Source: Euleptes europaea (Eukaryota; Chordata; Lepidosauria; Squamata; Sphaerodactylidae). Taken from it: a stretch of 64,000 nt of DNA. The first letter of the stretch is position 1. Every line of letters starts with the position of its first letter. Below the pieces are notes generated by a model. It did not search any database and had not been told where the DNA came from. It worked only from the letters and a program-made list of their open reading frames with translations. The DNA lies in contig NC_079321.1 in assembly GCF_029931775.1 (NCBI RefSeq), forward strand, positions 16,574,501-16,638,500. Direction: 5' to 3'. Shown here piece by piece: positions 52,301-63,966 of the stretch. Position numbers and translations under genes: made by a program.

Positions 52301-52875
52301 ACAGAAATGGATATATCTTTTTCGATTTTCCCCTTTCCCCCTTTTTCTTTTTTCTGTACCCCACTATATAAAAATAAAATTAAATTAAAAAAAGGAACTG
52401 CATACTATTTCCAGAGGGTTTTGATACAAATAAATAATTAAATAATGTGCAATGAATAATGTTTGGTTAGACTCGCTTTCTCAGAAGTAACAATTTACCA
52501 AAGTTATCACACAGGAAGCCCAGCGATGGGGTCTGTAGTTTCGGTAACCTCACGGAATAAGGCTTAACAGTCAAGTATAGTGTTTTCCAGAAACACTGTT
52601 AGAAAAGTATAGATTTCTTCAAATCCACTGCTTCCTCTAATGCTATTTTCAGGTTGTTTTCTCAAATTAAACATTAGGCTTAGCAGCATCCAGTTCACTT
52701 TAGATTAAAGGGACAATGTAACTCCACAAAAGCTAACGTTTTCAGTTTGGGTCTAGAAATAGCCTTTCCCTGGGTGGGCCAGGTAAACTGCTTCAAAGTT
52801 ACTGTTGCCTGAAATTCCTTTGCATTCTTTTTTGAGAAGAAACCATGCTCCCAACCTTGGTCTGTGAGTTAGATA

Positions 52876-53008
<133 letters not shown>

Positions 53009-53545
53009 GCATAAATCAGTATAATACCTTTGGCTTTCTTAGTGTTAGCATTTGGAGCTTCCTGTGCATAGAGTGCTTTAATAAGATCATAAGAGTGAAA
53101 CTGTATTTTTTGCCATTCAGCAAAAAACTAGCTAAGCCACACTGTGTAAATGACTTGAAGTAGCTTTGCTAGAGGCACCTTGAAAAGGACACCTGCCTAA
53201 AAGGAACAGGTGTGCAAAAAAATATTAGTCTGCTGAGAGAGAAAAAACACCTGCGTGGGAGTTTTTAATTCCACTTGCATCTTGTGCTTCATTCTGCATG
53301 ACTTTTGTCAGTAGAGAGAAAAAGTGAAATTAATATGAAGACCTGGGAAACTTTCTCATTATTTACAGGCAACTGAAATATCAGATATTCCCTGATAATT
53401 TTTCTAGAAAACATAGGAGGCTTTTCCTATTGCAAAAGCCCTTGATAATTTATTGTAACTGAGTTTTGGAGACTTATGTATGATCCGCTTTGATGATGGG
53501 TTCTCTGCTGGTTTTCTTTTTGTCTTTTTCTCTCTCTTAAAGATA
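53009..53545. other. Unrecognised, no supported gene
   Basis: No repeat or exon is recognised in this interval. Confidence 0.4.
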
Positions 53546-53832
53546 AAAAGGTAAAGGTAGTCCCCTGTGCAAGCACCAGGTCATTATTGACCTATTGGGT
53601 GACGTCACATCCTGACGTTTACTAGGCAGACTATGTTTACAGGGTGGTTTGCCATTGCCTTCCCCAGTCATCTACACTTTACCCCCAGCAAGCTGGGTGC
53701 TCATTTTATCGACCTCGGAAGGATGGAAGGCTGAGTCGACCTTGAGCCGGCTACCTGAAACCAACTTCCGTCGGGATCGAACTCAGGTCGTGAGCCGAGC
53801 TTTTGACTGCAGTACTGCAGCTTACCCCTTAC
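53546..53832 (-). mobile_element. tRNA-headed SINE (S3), near full length
   Basis: AAAAGGTAAAGGTAGTCCCC, GTGACGTCACATCCTGACG and the reversed head GGGATCGAACTCAGGTCGTG, then CAGTACTGCAGCTTACC, are all present. The copy is better preserved than the one at 26388. Confidence 0.88.
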
Positions 53833-54104
53833 TTGTTGTAAATTTAATTGCTTTGGTCCATAACTGCTCCCATGGTTGCATTGTGATCTCCTCTCCAAAG
53901 TTCTGCATCCATTTCACCACGCATGGTTTGACCTACTCAGACTCAGTGTCATATTTAAGTAGCAATTTGTATAGCACACCCAGGAGGTGATCTTTGTGTT
54001 TCATAATCAGGCTTTCAAATTCTGTCCTATCTCTCATTTTGCCCATTGCCAGGCAGTCTTTTCTTAATCTTGAGACTAGTTGGCAAAATGTGAGCCATTT
54101 TCCA

Positions 54105-54425
54105 TGCATTCCTGGGGGGGGGGGGCAAATCCCTTTAGGAGGCAGTGTGACCTCACCGCCAGTGTAATTGCGTCTAATCACAGAACAAGACGCATTTATA
54201 CTGATGTGGGGGGCGTTCCTGGGGTGGGGTGGGGAAGGAACCGCCGGTAGGCAGCTTCTTCTCCCCTTTAGCTCCATTACGCCTGCGCTGAGAACAGTGT
54301 TGCTGCACCTGCTTTTTAGCAGGTGCAGCCTCACTATTCTCTATGGGGCGAAAGGCCCCGTTTAACCGCCTTTAGGAGGCGGATCACCTGCGTCTTCTCC
54401 CCGCTGTTCCCGTATGCCGAACCTT
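54105..54425 (+). repeat. GC-rich dispersed repeat R1
   Basis: GGCGTTCCTGGGGTGGGGTG, GGTAGGCAGCTTCTTCTCCC and GCCTCACTATTCTCTATGGG align with the copy at 31885. AGCAGGTGCAGC is a local repeat of its GCTGCACCTGCT, and a G run opens the copy. Confidence 0.6.
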
Positions 54426-54959
54426 GGGAATGCACGGTTTATGTTTTTGTTCTCCTCTTTGTCTTCCACCTTTTAATCTCTCCATGTGTATTGATCACAT
54501 CCTGCTTTGTTGTATAGTCATTAAGGTTTCTTTCTATACGGTCATAATATGCCTCTGTTAGACATAAAATGCTTCTGTTGGAGACTGTTTCCTTTTTGTC
54601 TTGATTTGAGCCTCCGTCATTCTTTAGAGAGGTGCTGTGCACATAAACTGTACATGTTACTTTTATTTATTTATTTAGATGTTGAGATAATGAGTGTGAT
54701 CATACTTATGTAAAGCAATTTAAAACCCTTTCAGATTCCCCAAAGAAACAAACACACGCTTATAATATTCTCCCGTTGAAGTCCATGAAGAATAGATGCC
54801 TAATTTGGGGCCCCACCCACCAGTTTTGATAACTTTTATAAGTGTATTGTGTACATGTGATGTGCATATTCAATTTGCACAGGTTACTATTTATCCTTTA
54901 GGGAAACACTAGCTTACAAATTCAAATGAAAGGAAACTTATTTTAAACTCCAAATCTTT
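54426..54959. other. Unrecognised, no supported gene
   Basis: No exon is recognised. A TTTATTTATTTATTTA run lies at about 54663. Confidence 0.4.
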
Positions 54960-55175
54960 ATCTAATTACTTAATGCGTAGTTTGTCTTTTTCACAGAGAC
55001 CCAAGGCAGATTACAATAACAACAATAAATACAATAAAAGTCATTTACAAATTTTCAACGACCGTTAAAAACGACAACAATATCCATCGGTTACCAGTAA
55101 CCTGGGTTCACTTCAAAGTGCAAGTTATTACATATAAAGCCCTTCATGACCTAGGACCCACAGTAATTGAGCTGC
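54960..55175. mobile_element. Old LINE-like repeat with L2-like coding remnant
   Basis: CAGAGACCCAAGGCAGATTA, then CAATAACAACAATAAATACA, is the old repeat type seen at 25226. After it, CATCGGTTACCAGTAACCTG, then ACATATAAAGCCCTTCATGA, resembles the LHWLPV...FKALHDLGP end of an L2-type LINE protein. Confidence 0.45.
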
Positions 55176-55321
55176 TGCATATTCAAGGGCAGTGCCATGT
55201 AGAGCAGGCTACACTACTCTAGCCTTGCGGTTATTCGAGGTAGAATTCCATATGTACATTTTAGATAATTGTACAATGCAGGTGATAATAGGGTGGGTCC
55301 AGATTATAATTTCCCATTGAC

Positions 55322-55626
55322 AGAAGAAGAAGAAGAGTTGGTTTTTTATATGCCGACTTTCTCTGCCATTTAAGGGAGAATCAAACCGGAATACAATCAC
55401 CTTCCCTTCCCCTCCCCACAACAGACACCCTGTGAGGTAGGTGTGGCTGAGAGAGTGTGACTCACCCAAGGTCACCCAACTAGCTTCGTGTGGAGGAGTG
55501 GGGAAACAAATCCAGTTCACCAGATTAGCCTCCGCCGCTCATGTGGAGGAGTGGGGAATCAAACCAGGTCCTCCAGATCAGACTCCACCACTCCAAACCA
55601 CTGCTCTTAACCACTACACCATGCTG
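55322..55626 (-). mobile_element. SINE S1, near full length
   Basis: The copy runs from AGAAGAAGAAGAAGAGTTGG to the reversed head CCACTACACCATGCTG, losing the last few head bases. Confidence 0.92.
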
Positions 55627-55899
55627 TCAGAGGAACAGAACTTCTGTCGGAGGAACAGAACTTTCCTGCTCCCCTCCTCCTACTCCAGCCCATTTATAAC
55701 CCCAAAATGTTGCTCCTCAGGAACAGGGGAGTGTCCGAAACAGCATGAAGGACCAACTAGAAGTCTGACGTAAGAAGGGGAAATTGGCAGAAATAACACA
55801 TTCCTTTCTGGTAGTGGAAAAGTTTACCTCTCTGTGTTGAACTTTTTCCTTTGCCCTTCCTTCCTTCAGTTCAGGGTGGTGTACATTGCTTTCCTTTCC

Positions 55900-56215
55900 T
55901 TCATTTCAGCCCCACAGCCACCCTGTGAAGTCGGTTAGGCTGAGAGAGAATGACTGGCCCAAAATCACCCAATGAGCTACATAGGCTGAGTGGGGATGGT
56001 TTCCTGGGTCTCTTAGGTCCTAGTCTCTTCCCCACTTCACCCCATCGGCCACACTTACCTAGCTGTCAGTCATGTTTTTATCCCACGCTTCCTCCAAGAA
56101 GCTCAGGTGTACATAGCTCTCGCCATTTGATCATCGCCAAAACCCTGAGGGGTACGTTAGGCTTGGAGGGAGAGGGACTGGCCTAAAGGCACCCAGTGAA
56201 CTGAAATGGGAGGTC
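55900..56215 (-). mobile_element. Old SINE fragments
   Basis: CACCCTGTGAAGTCGGTTAG, then GGCCCAAAATCACCCAATGA (55917-55976), and AAAACCCTGAGGGGTACGTT, then CTAAAGGCACCCAGTGAACT (56140-56204), are two reversed Sauria-type SINE bodies. Confidence 0.6.
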
Positions 56216-56260
56216 TGAGTTTACTTGAGTGCAGCGGCACTCTCCCAGCTTTCTGACCTG

Positions 56261-56586
56261 AGAGCCAGCCTGGTGTAGTGGTTAACAGCGGTGGTTTGGA
56301 GCCATGGACTCTGAAGTGGAGAACCGGGTTGGATTCCCTACTCCTCCACATGAGCAGCGGAGGCTAATCGGGTGAACTGGATTTGTTTCCACCCTCCTTC
56401 ACGTGAAGCCAGCTGGGTTACCTTGGGCTAGTCACAGCTCTTTAGAGCTCTCTCAGCCCCATCTACCTCACAGGGTGTCTGTCGTGGGGAGGGGAAGGGA
56501 AGGTGATTGTAAGCCGGTTTGATTCTGCCTTAAGTGGTAGAGAAAGACGGCATATAAAAACCAACTCTTCTTCTTCTTCTTCTTCT
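56261..56586 (+). mobile_element. SINE S1, full length
   Basis: The copy runs from AGAGCCAGCCTGGTGTAGTG to ATATAAAAACCAACTCTTC with seven CTT units. Confidence 0.94.
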
Positions 56587-57045
56587 CTTCCCTCTCCCCA
56601 GATGACTTTGCACTGTCATTTTCCCCTTCTTGAACCCTACTGCTGCCCTCTCACTTCCCCCTCAGATTTCATGCCTCATTGGCTCACTTTCCTCAAAGTC
56701 CTGTGGCCTTCTACCCATTCTTCCCTTCCTTCCCTGCTGCTTTCTCTGCTTCTAGTCTCTGCTGCTGGTCCTGTCAATATTCCCTCCCCTTCACCTCGGT
56801 TTCCCCCACCTACTCCTTCCTTCCTGTACAGATTTCTTTCTTCATTCCTTTCTGAGGACCTTGCCTTGGTATACTGTTTCCTCTGCTCCCAAACCTTATC
56901 CTCTCCTTCAGTCTTCATCAGCTACCGTCCATTTGCACGGCTGCTTTCAGACACATGTACATGGGACAAATGTCCTTCTTTGTATAATTGCCAGATTACC
57001 TGGTTTTGTTTCCTCCTCTTGTTTAGAGAGCCCTGACGTGTATAA
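56587..57045. repeat. Pyrimidine-rich tract
   Basis: The plus strand is strongly C/T-rich for about 400 bases after a SINE (CTT)n tail. The 177-codon frame across it starts inside the SINE and is composition-driven. Confidence 0.6.
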
Positions 57046-57125
57046 CCCAGGCTAGCCCAATCTCGTTGGATCTCAGAAGCTAAGCAGGGTTGGCTCTGGT
57101 TGGTACTTGGATGGGAGATCACCTG
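57046..57125 (+). mobile_element. 5S-derived head without tail
   Basis: GCTAGCCCAATCTCGTTGGA, then TCTCAGAAGCTAAGCAGGGT and TTGGATGGGAGATCACCT, matches the 3' part of 5S rRNA. No Bov-B tail follows. It is either a truncated 5S-SINE or a 5S pseudogene. Confidence 0.75.
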
Positions 57126-57691
57126 AGCTGGTGAAATGGTTCAGGAGAAGGCTGTTGCACGTGCAGGCATGTGTAACATTGTATAGGTTAATATTTGGAG
57201 ATTGTAATAAAAATCCATTTGGGATCAGAGTAATTACTGATTGGCAAGTCTGTTCCAACTAGGAACCTGTGTGGGAGTTGGCATTGCTATCTCTGATATT
57301 AGCTTCCTGTGCTAGGTTGAAGAGGCGTTTTTACTTCTTCTGTATATAACATCCAAGTTATTACTCATCCTCCCACATCTTCTTCTCTCTTTTTGAATTC
57401 TTTCTGTTCATAATTTTATACGGTTTTTGAATGGCTGTTTCTCTTGCTGCTTTTTATTATGGTTGTATTATTCTTTGTTTCCCTCCTCAACTTGTCTTTT
57501 TTTTCTCCTCCTGTCTTCTACAGGTTTCCTTCTGGTATCTCAGTCCTTTCCCTCCAGAACCTCTACTAATGGAACAAGCGTTGGAGGGTCTGGTAAACCG
57601 TAGGAGAGAATCGACACGTGATCAGAATGGTTACATGAACAACATAGAATTGGCCGTATTGCAGGCATCTTTTCATGGGTTTTATTTATTG
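57126..57691. other. Unrecognised, no supported gene
   Basis: No exon or named repeat is seen in this interval. Confidence 0.4.
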
Positions 57692-57840
57692 TTTGTTTAT
57701 TAGATTTTTAACCCACCCTTTCCCGACCAAGGTTGGGCTCAGGGCAGCTTACATTCAACATATAATTTCAATACATTCCCATTAAAATACAGCTACCATA
57801 CAATAAATAGATATAATTAAAAACCTATCGCATATCTCAA
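57692..57840. repeat. Old LINE-like repeat
   Basis: TTAGATTTTTAACCCACCCT, then TTCCCGACCAAGGTTGGGCT and CAGGGCAGCTTACATTCAAC, is a common squamate repeat flank. Confidence 0.5.
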
Positions 57841-57843
57841 GAA

Positions 57844-58140
57844 TGCCAGTGTGGCATGGTGGTTTGGAGCGGTGGACTCAGATCTGGAGAACTGGGTTTG
57901 GTTCCCCACTCCTCCACATGAGTGGCGGAGGCTAATCTGGTGAACCGGGTTGGTTTCCCCACTCCACATGAAGCCAGCTGGGTTACCTTGGGCTAGTCAC
58001 AGCTCTTTAGAGCTCTCTCAGCCCCACCTACCTCACAGGGTGTCTGTTGTGGGGAGGGGAAGGGAAGGTTATTGTAAGTCGGTTTGATTCTCCCTTAAGT
58101 GGCAGAGAAAGTCAGCATATAAAAACAAACTCTTCTTCTT
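57844..58140 (+). mobile_element. SINE S1
   Basis: TGCCAGTGTGGCATGGTGG opens a copy with a 14-base head deletion. It ends ATATAAAAACAAACTCTTC. Confidence 0.92.
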
Positions 58141-59684
58141 TAATGCGCTAAAAGAAAAAATCTGAATGACGCCTTGAGACATTAATGTTGATGGTATTGT
58201 AACCAGGTGAAGAGGCGGAATAGATAAATATAAAAAATAGAGCAGGTGGCGCAAGGACGCAAGGAGGCCTGCCAATGATGAAACCATCACTGTCCTCAAC
58301 CATTGGACATGATGCCACATTTGATGAGCTGCTATACAGGACCAGAAACCATATCACTTGCGGAGGAGTTCCAGCTCTTTAGTTGTCTTTCACCCTAAAC
58401 ATGATACAATATGGACCTCTGCAAAAAGCAAATTTCTACACATTTCCTGATATATATATTTTTAACTTCTAGATGAAGCACTGCAGGAGCAAACTATGCC
58501 ATTGAACATTGCAACTCAATGTCTTGACTTGTCTGGAAGACACCCTACAACATGGCAACCAGCTGGTTGATTAATTGAAGTTTTTTTATTCAATAAGAGC
58601 CACATGGAGACAGAGCCCATGTCATGTCGTGTGTTACATCTGAATAATATGGGTGGATACCAGATGTTCTAAGGTACTTGCATACCTGAGGAGGGAATGC
58701 AGGATGACAGTTGTGGGTTGACTACATTGTTTTTCTTGGTAAAAATTTATTTGCTCTATATAAGCAAGTTCCTTGAAAATCATGGTGTTCTCAGAAATTG
58801 TTACATCTTGATCTCATGGGGTTAGGACACCGATCAAAGCTTCGTAAGATCTAACCCACTGCAGGTTATCTTGGCTCAATAAGCGCAGATCTAGCTTTGC
58901 TTATCTCTTCCCATGTTCTTATTTTCTATGCAATACAGTTATGACTGACTTCAAAAGAAACCAATCCATGCCAGGTTCTTTCGCACTTTAATTGGATAAA
59001 TAAATCATGCAAAAGGGAGAAGAAGAAGGCAAAGCTGAGCATTGTCTGGCTTGAAAAGTGCCAAGAACCTTCTTGGAAGGCAAAATACTTGATTTTTTAA
59101 AAAATGAAATGAGAAGGTACTCAACAGCTTGCAAGATAGAGCCCCATGGGTGCACAGTTAATGAATACAGTTAGATACCATCTCTTAGCATACAAGCCAT
59201 GTCACAGTAAATGGTTGCTCCATGTGCAGTACTGAGGATTTTCAAAGGGACCCACCTTTGAAACATTTTGTTTAATAAAATAACTTAATTAGAGAAAAGC
59301 TTCTGGCTGCTGTAGCCGAACTTTCCTTTCTCAAACCATTTTTTTCCCCTTTCTTGATTACATGTGGTTCTCGTGTCATTAAGTCCCCATCCTCTAGGCA
59401 AATTATGAAATTGAAGAAAAGCTTCATTTATCCCTGCAATTAAGAGAGCTGTTTACATGTCTTAATATAAGATGTGGATATAGTTTATAATGTGTATGAA
59501 AAATACGTGGTGCAAATTGCAGAGGGATCAGGATATTGTGGCTTTGCTACAAAGGACTCTCGGTTGGAACTCTCCTGTTATCATCTGCAGAAACCAAACA
59601 TGGCTTGTAGAACATTAAGCTTTTCAGAACTCTTTAAAGTTCTATTGATAGGCATATATAGGAGATTGATGTGGGATTGACTGT
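58141..59684. other. Unrecognised 1.5 kb, possibly unique
   Basis: No repeat is recognised. The 59290-59470 part is free of simple repeats and could be conserved non-coding sequence. Confidence 0.4.
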
Positions 59685-59941
59685 AGAAGAAGAGGAGGAG
59701 GAGTTGATTTTTACACCCTGCTTTTCTCTACCTTTAAGGAGTCTCAGAGCAGCTTACAATTGCCTTCCTCCCCACCCCCCACAACAGGCACCTTGTGAAT
59801 TAGGTGGGGCTGAGAGAGTTCAGAGATAACTGTGACTGGCCCAAGGTCACCCAGCAGGCTGCATGTGGAGGAGCAGGGAATCGAACCCGGTTCTCCAGCT
59901 TTAGAGTCTGCCGCGCTTAACCACTACGCCACTCTGGCTCT
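59685..59941 (-). mobile_element. Sauria-type SINE variant
   Basis: GAAGAAGAGGAGGAGGAGTT, TCTCAGAGCAGCTTACAATT and the reversed head ACCACTACGCCACTCTGGCT are present. The body is closer to the copy at 9071 than to S1. Confidence 0.88.
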
Positions 59942-60339
59942 CATTTTAGATTGCAGATGGGGAACAACATTGCTGTCTGTAATATATTCCCTGCAAATAA
60001 AAAACCTAACACATCAGGGAGAAAGACACTAGTCCTTGTTTTCCTGCTATACTAGTATGTTACACATTGCCATCTTAATGTCTTCAATCAGATTCGGCAC
60101 CTTCAAAAACAAGTCAAAGTTGAGAAATATTTTGGGGTTGGGGGCTGCATTGTCAGCTTTAAATAAACTAGTGAGTCATTTCAAAATCATAGCCTATGGA
60201 ACATCTGCTCACACTACACCTGTTTTGGGCCTCTTGGTCATGCTGGCATGCTTGCTGTCATTATTCTTTTGGAAATGCCATGGAACCAGACCATAATTAC
60301 ATATCTGAAACATGCTGCTCTTAGCTTCCAGTGAACCTA

Positions 60340-60500
60340 GTACATTTTTATCCCACCCTTCCTCCAAGAAGCTCAGAGACATTCTCTCCTCCAATTTGCC
60401 CTCACAACAACCATGTGAGGTAGGTTAGGCTGAGAGAGAGACTAGCTCATGGTCACCCAGTAAGCTTCCATGGCAGAATAGGGGTTTGAATCTGGTCCTC
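60340..60500 (-). mobile_element. Old SINE fragment
   Basis: TTTTTATCCCACCCTTCCTC, then GTGAGGTAGGTTAGGCTGAG and TGGTCACCCAGTAAGC, is a reversed Sauria-type body. Confidence 0.65.
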
Positions 60501-60743
60501 CTTAGGAAAGCTGCAAGGAAGACAAGGCAAGAGAGTTCTGTCTGGCCTCATAATGTAACATCAGCATAGTTATCATAGGATCAGAGCTGGAAGACTAGAT
60601 TTCACCTAAAATGTGCCGGCCATTTTCCCCACAGACCCACAGGCAGTGTAGAGAGTGAGTGCACTGTAGGAAGATATTGTTAAATCAAATAATGCATATT
60701 CCAGGTTGGCATTAGGAAAGGGCAAGAGATGGTAGCATGATTG

Positions 60744-61058
60744 GTGCCAGTGTGGTGTAGTGGTTAAGAATGGTGGTTTGGAGCGGTGGAGTCTGATCTG
60801 GAGAACCAGGTTTGATCCCCCACTCCTCCACATGTGTAGCGGACGCTAATCTGGTGAACTGGATTTGTTTCCCCACTCCTCCACATGAAGCTAGTTGAGT
60901 GACCTTGGGCAAGACACAGCTCTGTTAGAGCTCTCTCAGCCCCACCCACCTCACAGGGTGTCTGTTGTGGGGAGGGGAAGGGAAGGTGATTGTAAGCCAG
61001 TTTGCGTTTCCCTTAAGTGGTAGAGAAAGTTGGCATATAAAAATCAACTCTTCTTCTT
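60744..61058 (+). mobile_element. SINE S1, full length
   Basis: The copy runs from TGCCAGTGTGGTGTAGTGG to ATATAAAAATCAACTCTTC. Confidence 0.93.
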
Positions 61059-61219
61059 AATGGGGGATGAGCAAGATACACAGCAAAGTTCAAAAGCTTT
61101 CTCTTGTATATATTCAAGCAAATTATCAAAAAGCAGAGTGTATGAAGAGCATTTCTTGTGGTTACTTAGTAGTAGTATGTATGTAGGTATGTATGTATCC
61201 TACACCTTGAGATGAAGGA

Positions 61220-61317
61220 CGTTCCTCCAGCCTCAGGAGACTTCCTCCAACTAGTGGCTCTTCTATTGCGGGAATAGCCACTTCAGTTGGAGGAAGCCTC
61301 CTGAGGCCGGAGGAAGG
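61220..61317. repeat. Imperfect inverted repeat, about 40-bp arms
   Basis: CCTCCAGCCTCAGGAGACTT, then CCTCCAACTAGTGGCT (61220-61259), is mirrored by AGCCACTTCAGTTGGAGGAA, then GCCTCCTGAGGCCGGAGG (61276-61317), with a few mismatches and a 16-base loop. Confidence 0.85.
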
Positions 61318-61380
61318 CTTCAAACTTTGCTCAATGGAGTGGGAGGTTACGTGCCAATAATAATAATGAGATACGATGAA

Positions 61381-61415
61381 CACTCCTGAAGAAGAATGCC
61401 ATCTGAAATGGAGTG
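61381..61415 (+). ncRNA. Weak hammerhead-like remnant
   Basis: CACTC (61381-61385), CTGAAGA (61386-61392), AGA/TCT as a possible stem II (61393-61395 with 61402-61404), GAA (61405-61407), then ATG and GAGTG pairing with CACTC (61411-61415). The base before the expected cut is G, which hammerheads do not use, and stem III is absent. It may be a decayed relative of the other sites or chance. Confidence 0.25.
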
Positions 61416-61584
61416 AAGCTGGCCTCCTGTCCAACACCACTCTCCCTAAATGGCTATCCTTTCCATACAGTAAGAGAACTGGAGAGTTTAAACCTTGCAA
61501 AGCTGATGCTTTTACTGGAGGGACATTATGGCCATCTTGTCCCAGATGGAAGGAGGAGAAAGGTACCTTACTTCCCCATCATAT

Positions 61585-62212
61585 AGAATCATAGAATCAT
61601 AGAATTGGAAGGGACCACCAGGGCCATCAAGTCCAACCCCCTGCACAATGCAGCAAATTCACAACTACCTCCCCCCCCACACCCCTAGTGACCAGAGGAT
61701 GGCCAAGATGCCCTCCCTCTCATCATCTGCCTAAGGTCACAGAATCAGCATTGCTGACAGATGGCCATCTAACCTCTTCTTAAAAACCTCCAGGGAAGGG
61801 GAGCTTACCACCTCCCGAGGAAGCCTGTTCCACTGAGGAACCACTCTGTTAGAAAATTCTTCCTAATGTCTAGACAGAAACTCTTTTGATTTAATTTCAA
61901 CCCGTTGGTTCTGGTCCGACCTTCTTGGGCAACAGAAAACAACTCGGCACCCTCCTCTATATGACGGCCCTTCAAGTACATGAACATAGTTATCATATCC
62001 CCTCTCAGTCTTCTCCTCTTCAGGCTAAACATACCCAGCTCCTTCAATCTTTCCTCACAGGACTTGGTCTCCAGACCCCTCACCATCTTTGTTGCCCTCC
62101 TCTGTACACGTTCCAGCTTGTCTACATCTTTCTTAAATTGTGGTGCCCAAAACTGAACACAGTACTCTAGTTGAGGTCTAACCAGAGCGGAGTAAAGCGA
62201 TACCATCTCCAG
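61585..62212 (-). mobile_element. CR1 LINE 3' end with RT C-terminal frame
   Basis: The minus-strand frame 61805-62206 reads [39 protein letters not shown] and [17 protein letters not shown], the conserved end of CR1 reverse transcriptase ORF2. Its last residues diverge from the usual [13 protein letters not shown] order. The 3' UTR with AGAATCATAGAATTGGAAGG reversed reaches 61585. The copy is 5' truncated, as is usual for CR1. Confidence 0.95.
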
Positions 62213-62879
62213 TGAGCATCCACTGTATTACTGTATTGTTCAGTGGGCACTGGTGTCAGAGGTGAGGCAGGTACACTGGATCAGGGGGAAGTCACAGAAA
62301 AGGGAGCCTCTACTCCCCCACCCCAAGTAAAAGGCATATCATCTAAATGTTCCATTTTAAGGTCATTGCAGACTCCCTGATTTAACAGTAGCATGGAGTC
62401 CACAATTTGATTATGAAGACTTCGTTAATAATACTTAGTATCTGTAGAGTGCTTTTAAGCATTCAAAGAACTTCACATACATCGTCTCATTGTAATCTTT
62501 ATGGCATGCCTGTAAGAGAGGTCATGTGATGATCTCCAAAGCTGCAGATGGAGGGAGTTGAGAGAATGAGTTAATGGCAGGGGCAAGATTCCTACCACTA
62601 GCTTCCTGATTCATATCACAGTCTCTTGAGCCACAGTCTGCTGTAGAGCTCTACTGTTTGGCAAATCTGCCCTTGTTTTGTTTTAGGCGTGGAGTGTGAA
62701 ATAATTGATTTCTTACCAGGGATGTGAATCCCAGTTTTTTTCATTGTGGATTTAACATGTTCCCAAACAGTGATGGACGTACACATAAAATATGGCACCC
62801 TGATCTTATAACTAATTGTCCATATCCTCACGTATTGGAGCAGCATTTAGAAATTGCGGTCATCATAGAAAAGCAAGGC
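62213..62879. other. Mostly unrecognised; MIR-like fragment
   Basis: AAGAACTTCACATACATCGT, then CTCATTGTAATCTTTATGGC (about 62468-62507), resembles a reversed MIR core. No exon is seen. Confidence 0.4.
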
Positions 62880-63211
62880 ATAGAATCATAGAGTTGGAAG
62901 GGACCACCAGGGTCATCTAGTCCAACCTCCTGCACAATGCAGGAAAATCACAACTACTTCCCCCACACACACACCCAGTGACCCCTACTCCATGCCCAGA
63001 AGATGGTCAAGATGCCCTCCCTCTCATGAACTGCCTAAGGTCACAGAATCAGCATTGACCTTAGGCAGTTCATGAGAGGGAGGGCATCTTGGCCATCTTC
63101 TGGGCATGGAGTAGGGGTTACTGGGAGTGGGTGGGAGGTTGTTGTAATTTTCCTGCATTGTGCAGGGGGTTGGACTAGATGCCTCTGGTGGTCCCTTCCA
63201 ACTCTATGATT
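62880..63211. mobile_element. CR1 3' end in foldback arrangement
   Basis: The left arm (62880-63050) is the reverse CR1 3' end from TAGAATCATAGAGTTGGAAG to GCCTAAGGTC. The right arm (about 63057-63211) is the same segment in forward orientation, from GACCTTAGGCAG to CCAACTCTATGATT. The centre is an ACAGAATCAGCATT loop. The arms differ at few places outside a CA tract. Confidence 0.92.
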
Positions 63212-63910
63212 ACATAATGAGAAGCTGCTGAAAGCATCAAACCTCCCTTGGGTTAAGGGACAACCATCATACATTTACATTATGCATTTTGTTTAAAAAC
63301 AACATTGTTATGACCAGATCCTGAGTTGCCAATCAACTGCCAATGCAAAGCATGCCAGTAACGATAGCCAATACAAATTTCCATCTGGCTTTCCGAAAGC
63401 CTGGGCATACTGCAGTCGGCCCGGATAGAGGGCAGACTTTCTCCACACAGGGTGAGGTTTTTCTTCTCCAGCAATCATCTTCATCTCTCGCTGGGTGGGG
63501 TCAAGCCAGCCTCTGGTGCCAAATCACAGTGAAGTGGCTTTAGCTAGCTGAAGAGGACCTATGACATGCATTACCACAGAGAAGTATCAGGAAGTGGGCC
63601 AAAGGTGGAGAGAGGAGTGTCTCCTGCAAGCAGTGCATAGTTGAAGAGTTGTGTGCCTTGTTTGTGCAGCTACTCTGTGATTAGGGAGGTTGTGTGGCTT
63701 TTTTTATAGCTTGAAAGTGCAGCTCGGCTTGTAAAGCTTCCCTCCTTTTCAGTGTATGTGCTAGCCAGCTGAGAAAACAACCTGCTCCTTTTTCTAGTGA
63801 TGCTCTTTGGCAATCTTCTTTCTTTTCCCTTTCCCTGGAAATATATCAAAAATGGGTGCCCATTTTGGGACAATTGGAAGCAGCATATTTAAGGAAATGG
63901 GAGTGGAGAT
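63212..63910. other. Unrecognised, no supported gene
   Basis: No repeat or exon is recognised in this interval. Confidence 0.4.
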
Positions 63911-63965
63911 TAGGGTTGCCAGGTCCCTCTTTGATCTCTATCGGCTGGGCAGCTGTGATTGCTAG
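63911..63965 (-). mobile_element. hAT-type MITE, large internal deletion
   Basis: TAGGGTTGCCAGGTCCCTCT is followed at once by TTGATCTCTATCGGCTGG, skipping most of the element. Confidence 0.8.
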
Positions 63966-63966
63966 T

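Noticed and set aside
56503-57036. 177-codon frame
   Set aside because: It starts inside a SINE and crosses a pyrimidine-rich tract, so its serine/proline/leucine richness reflects composition.
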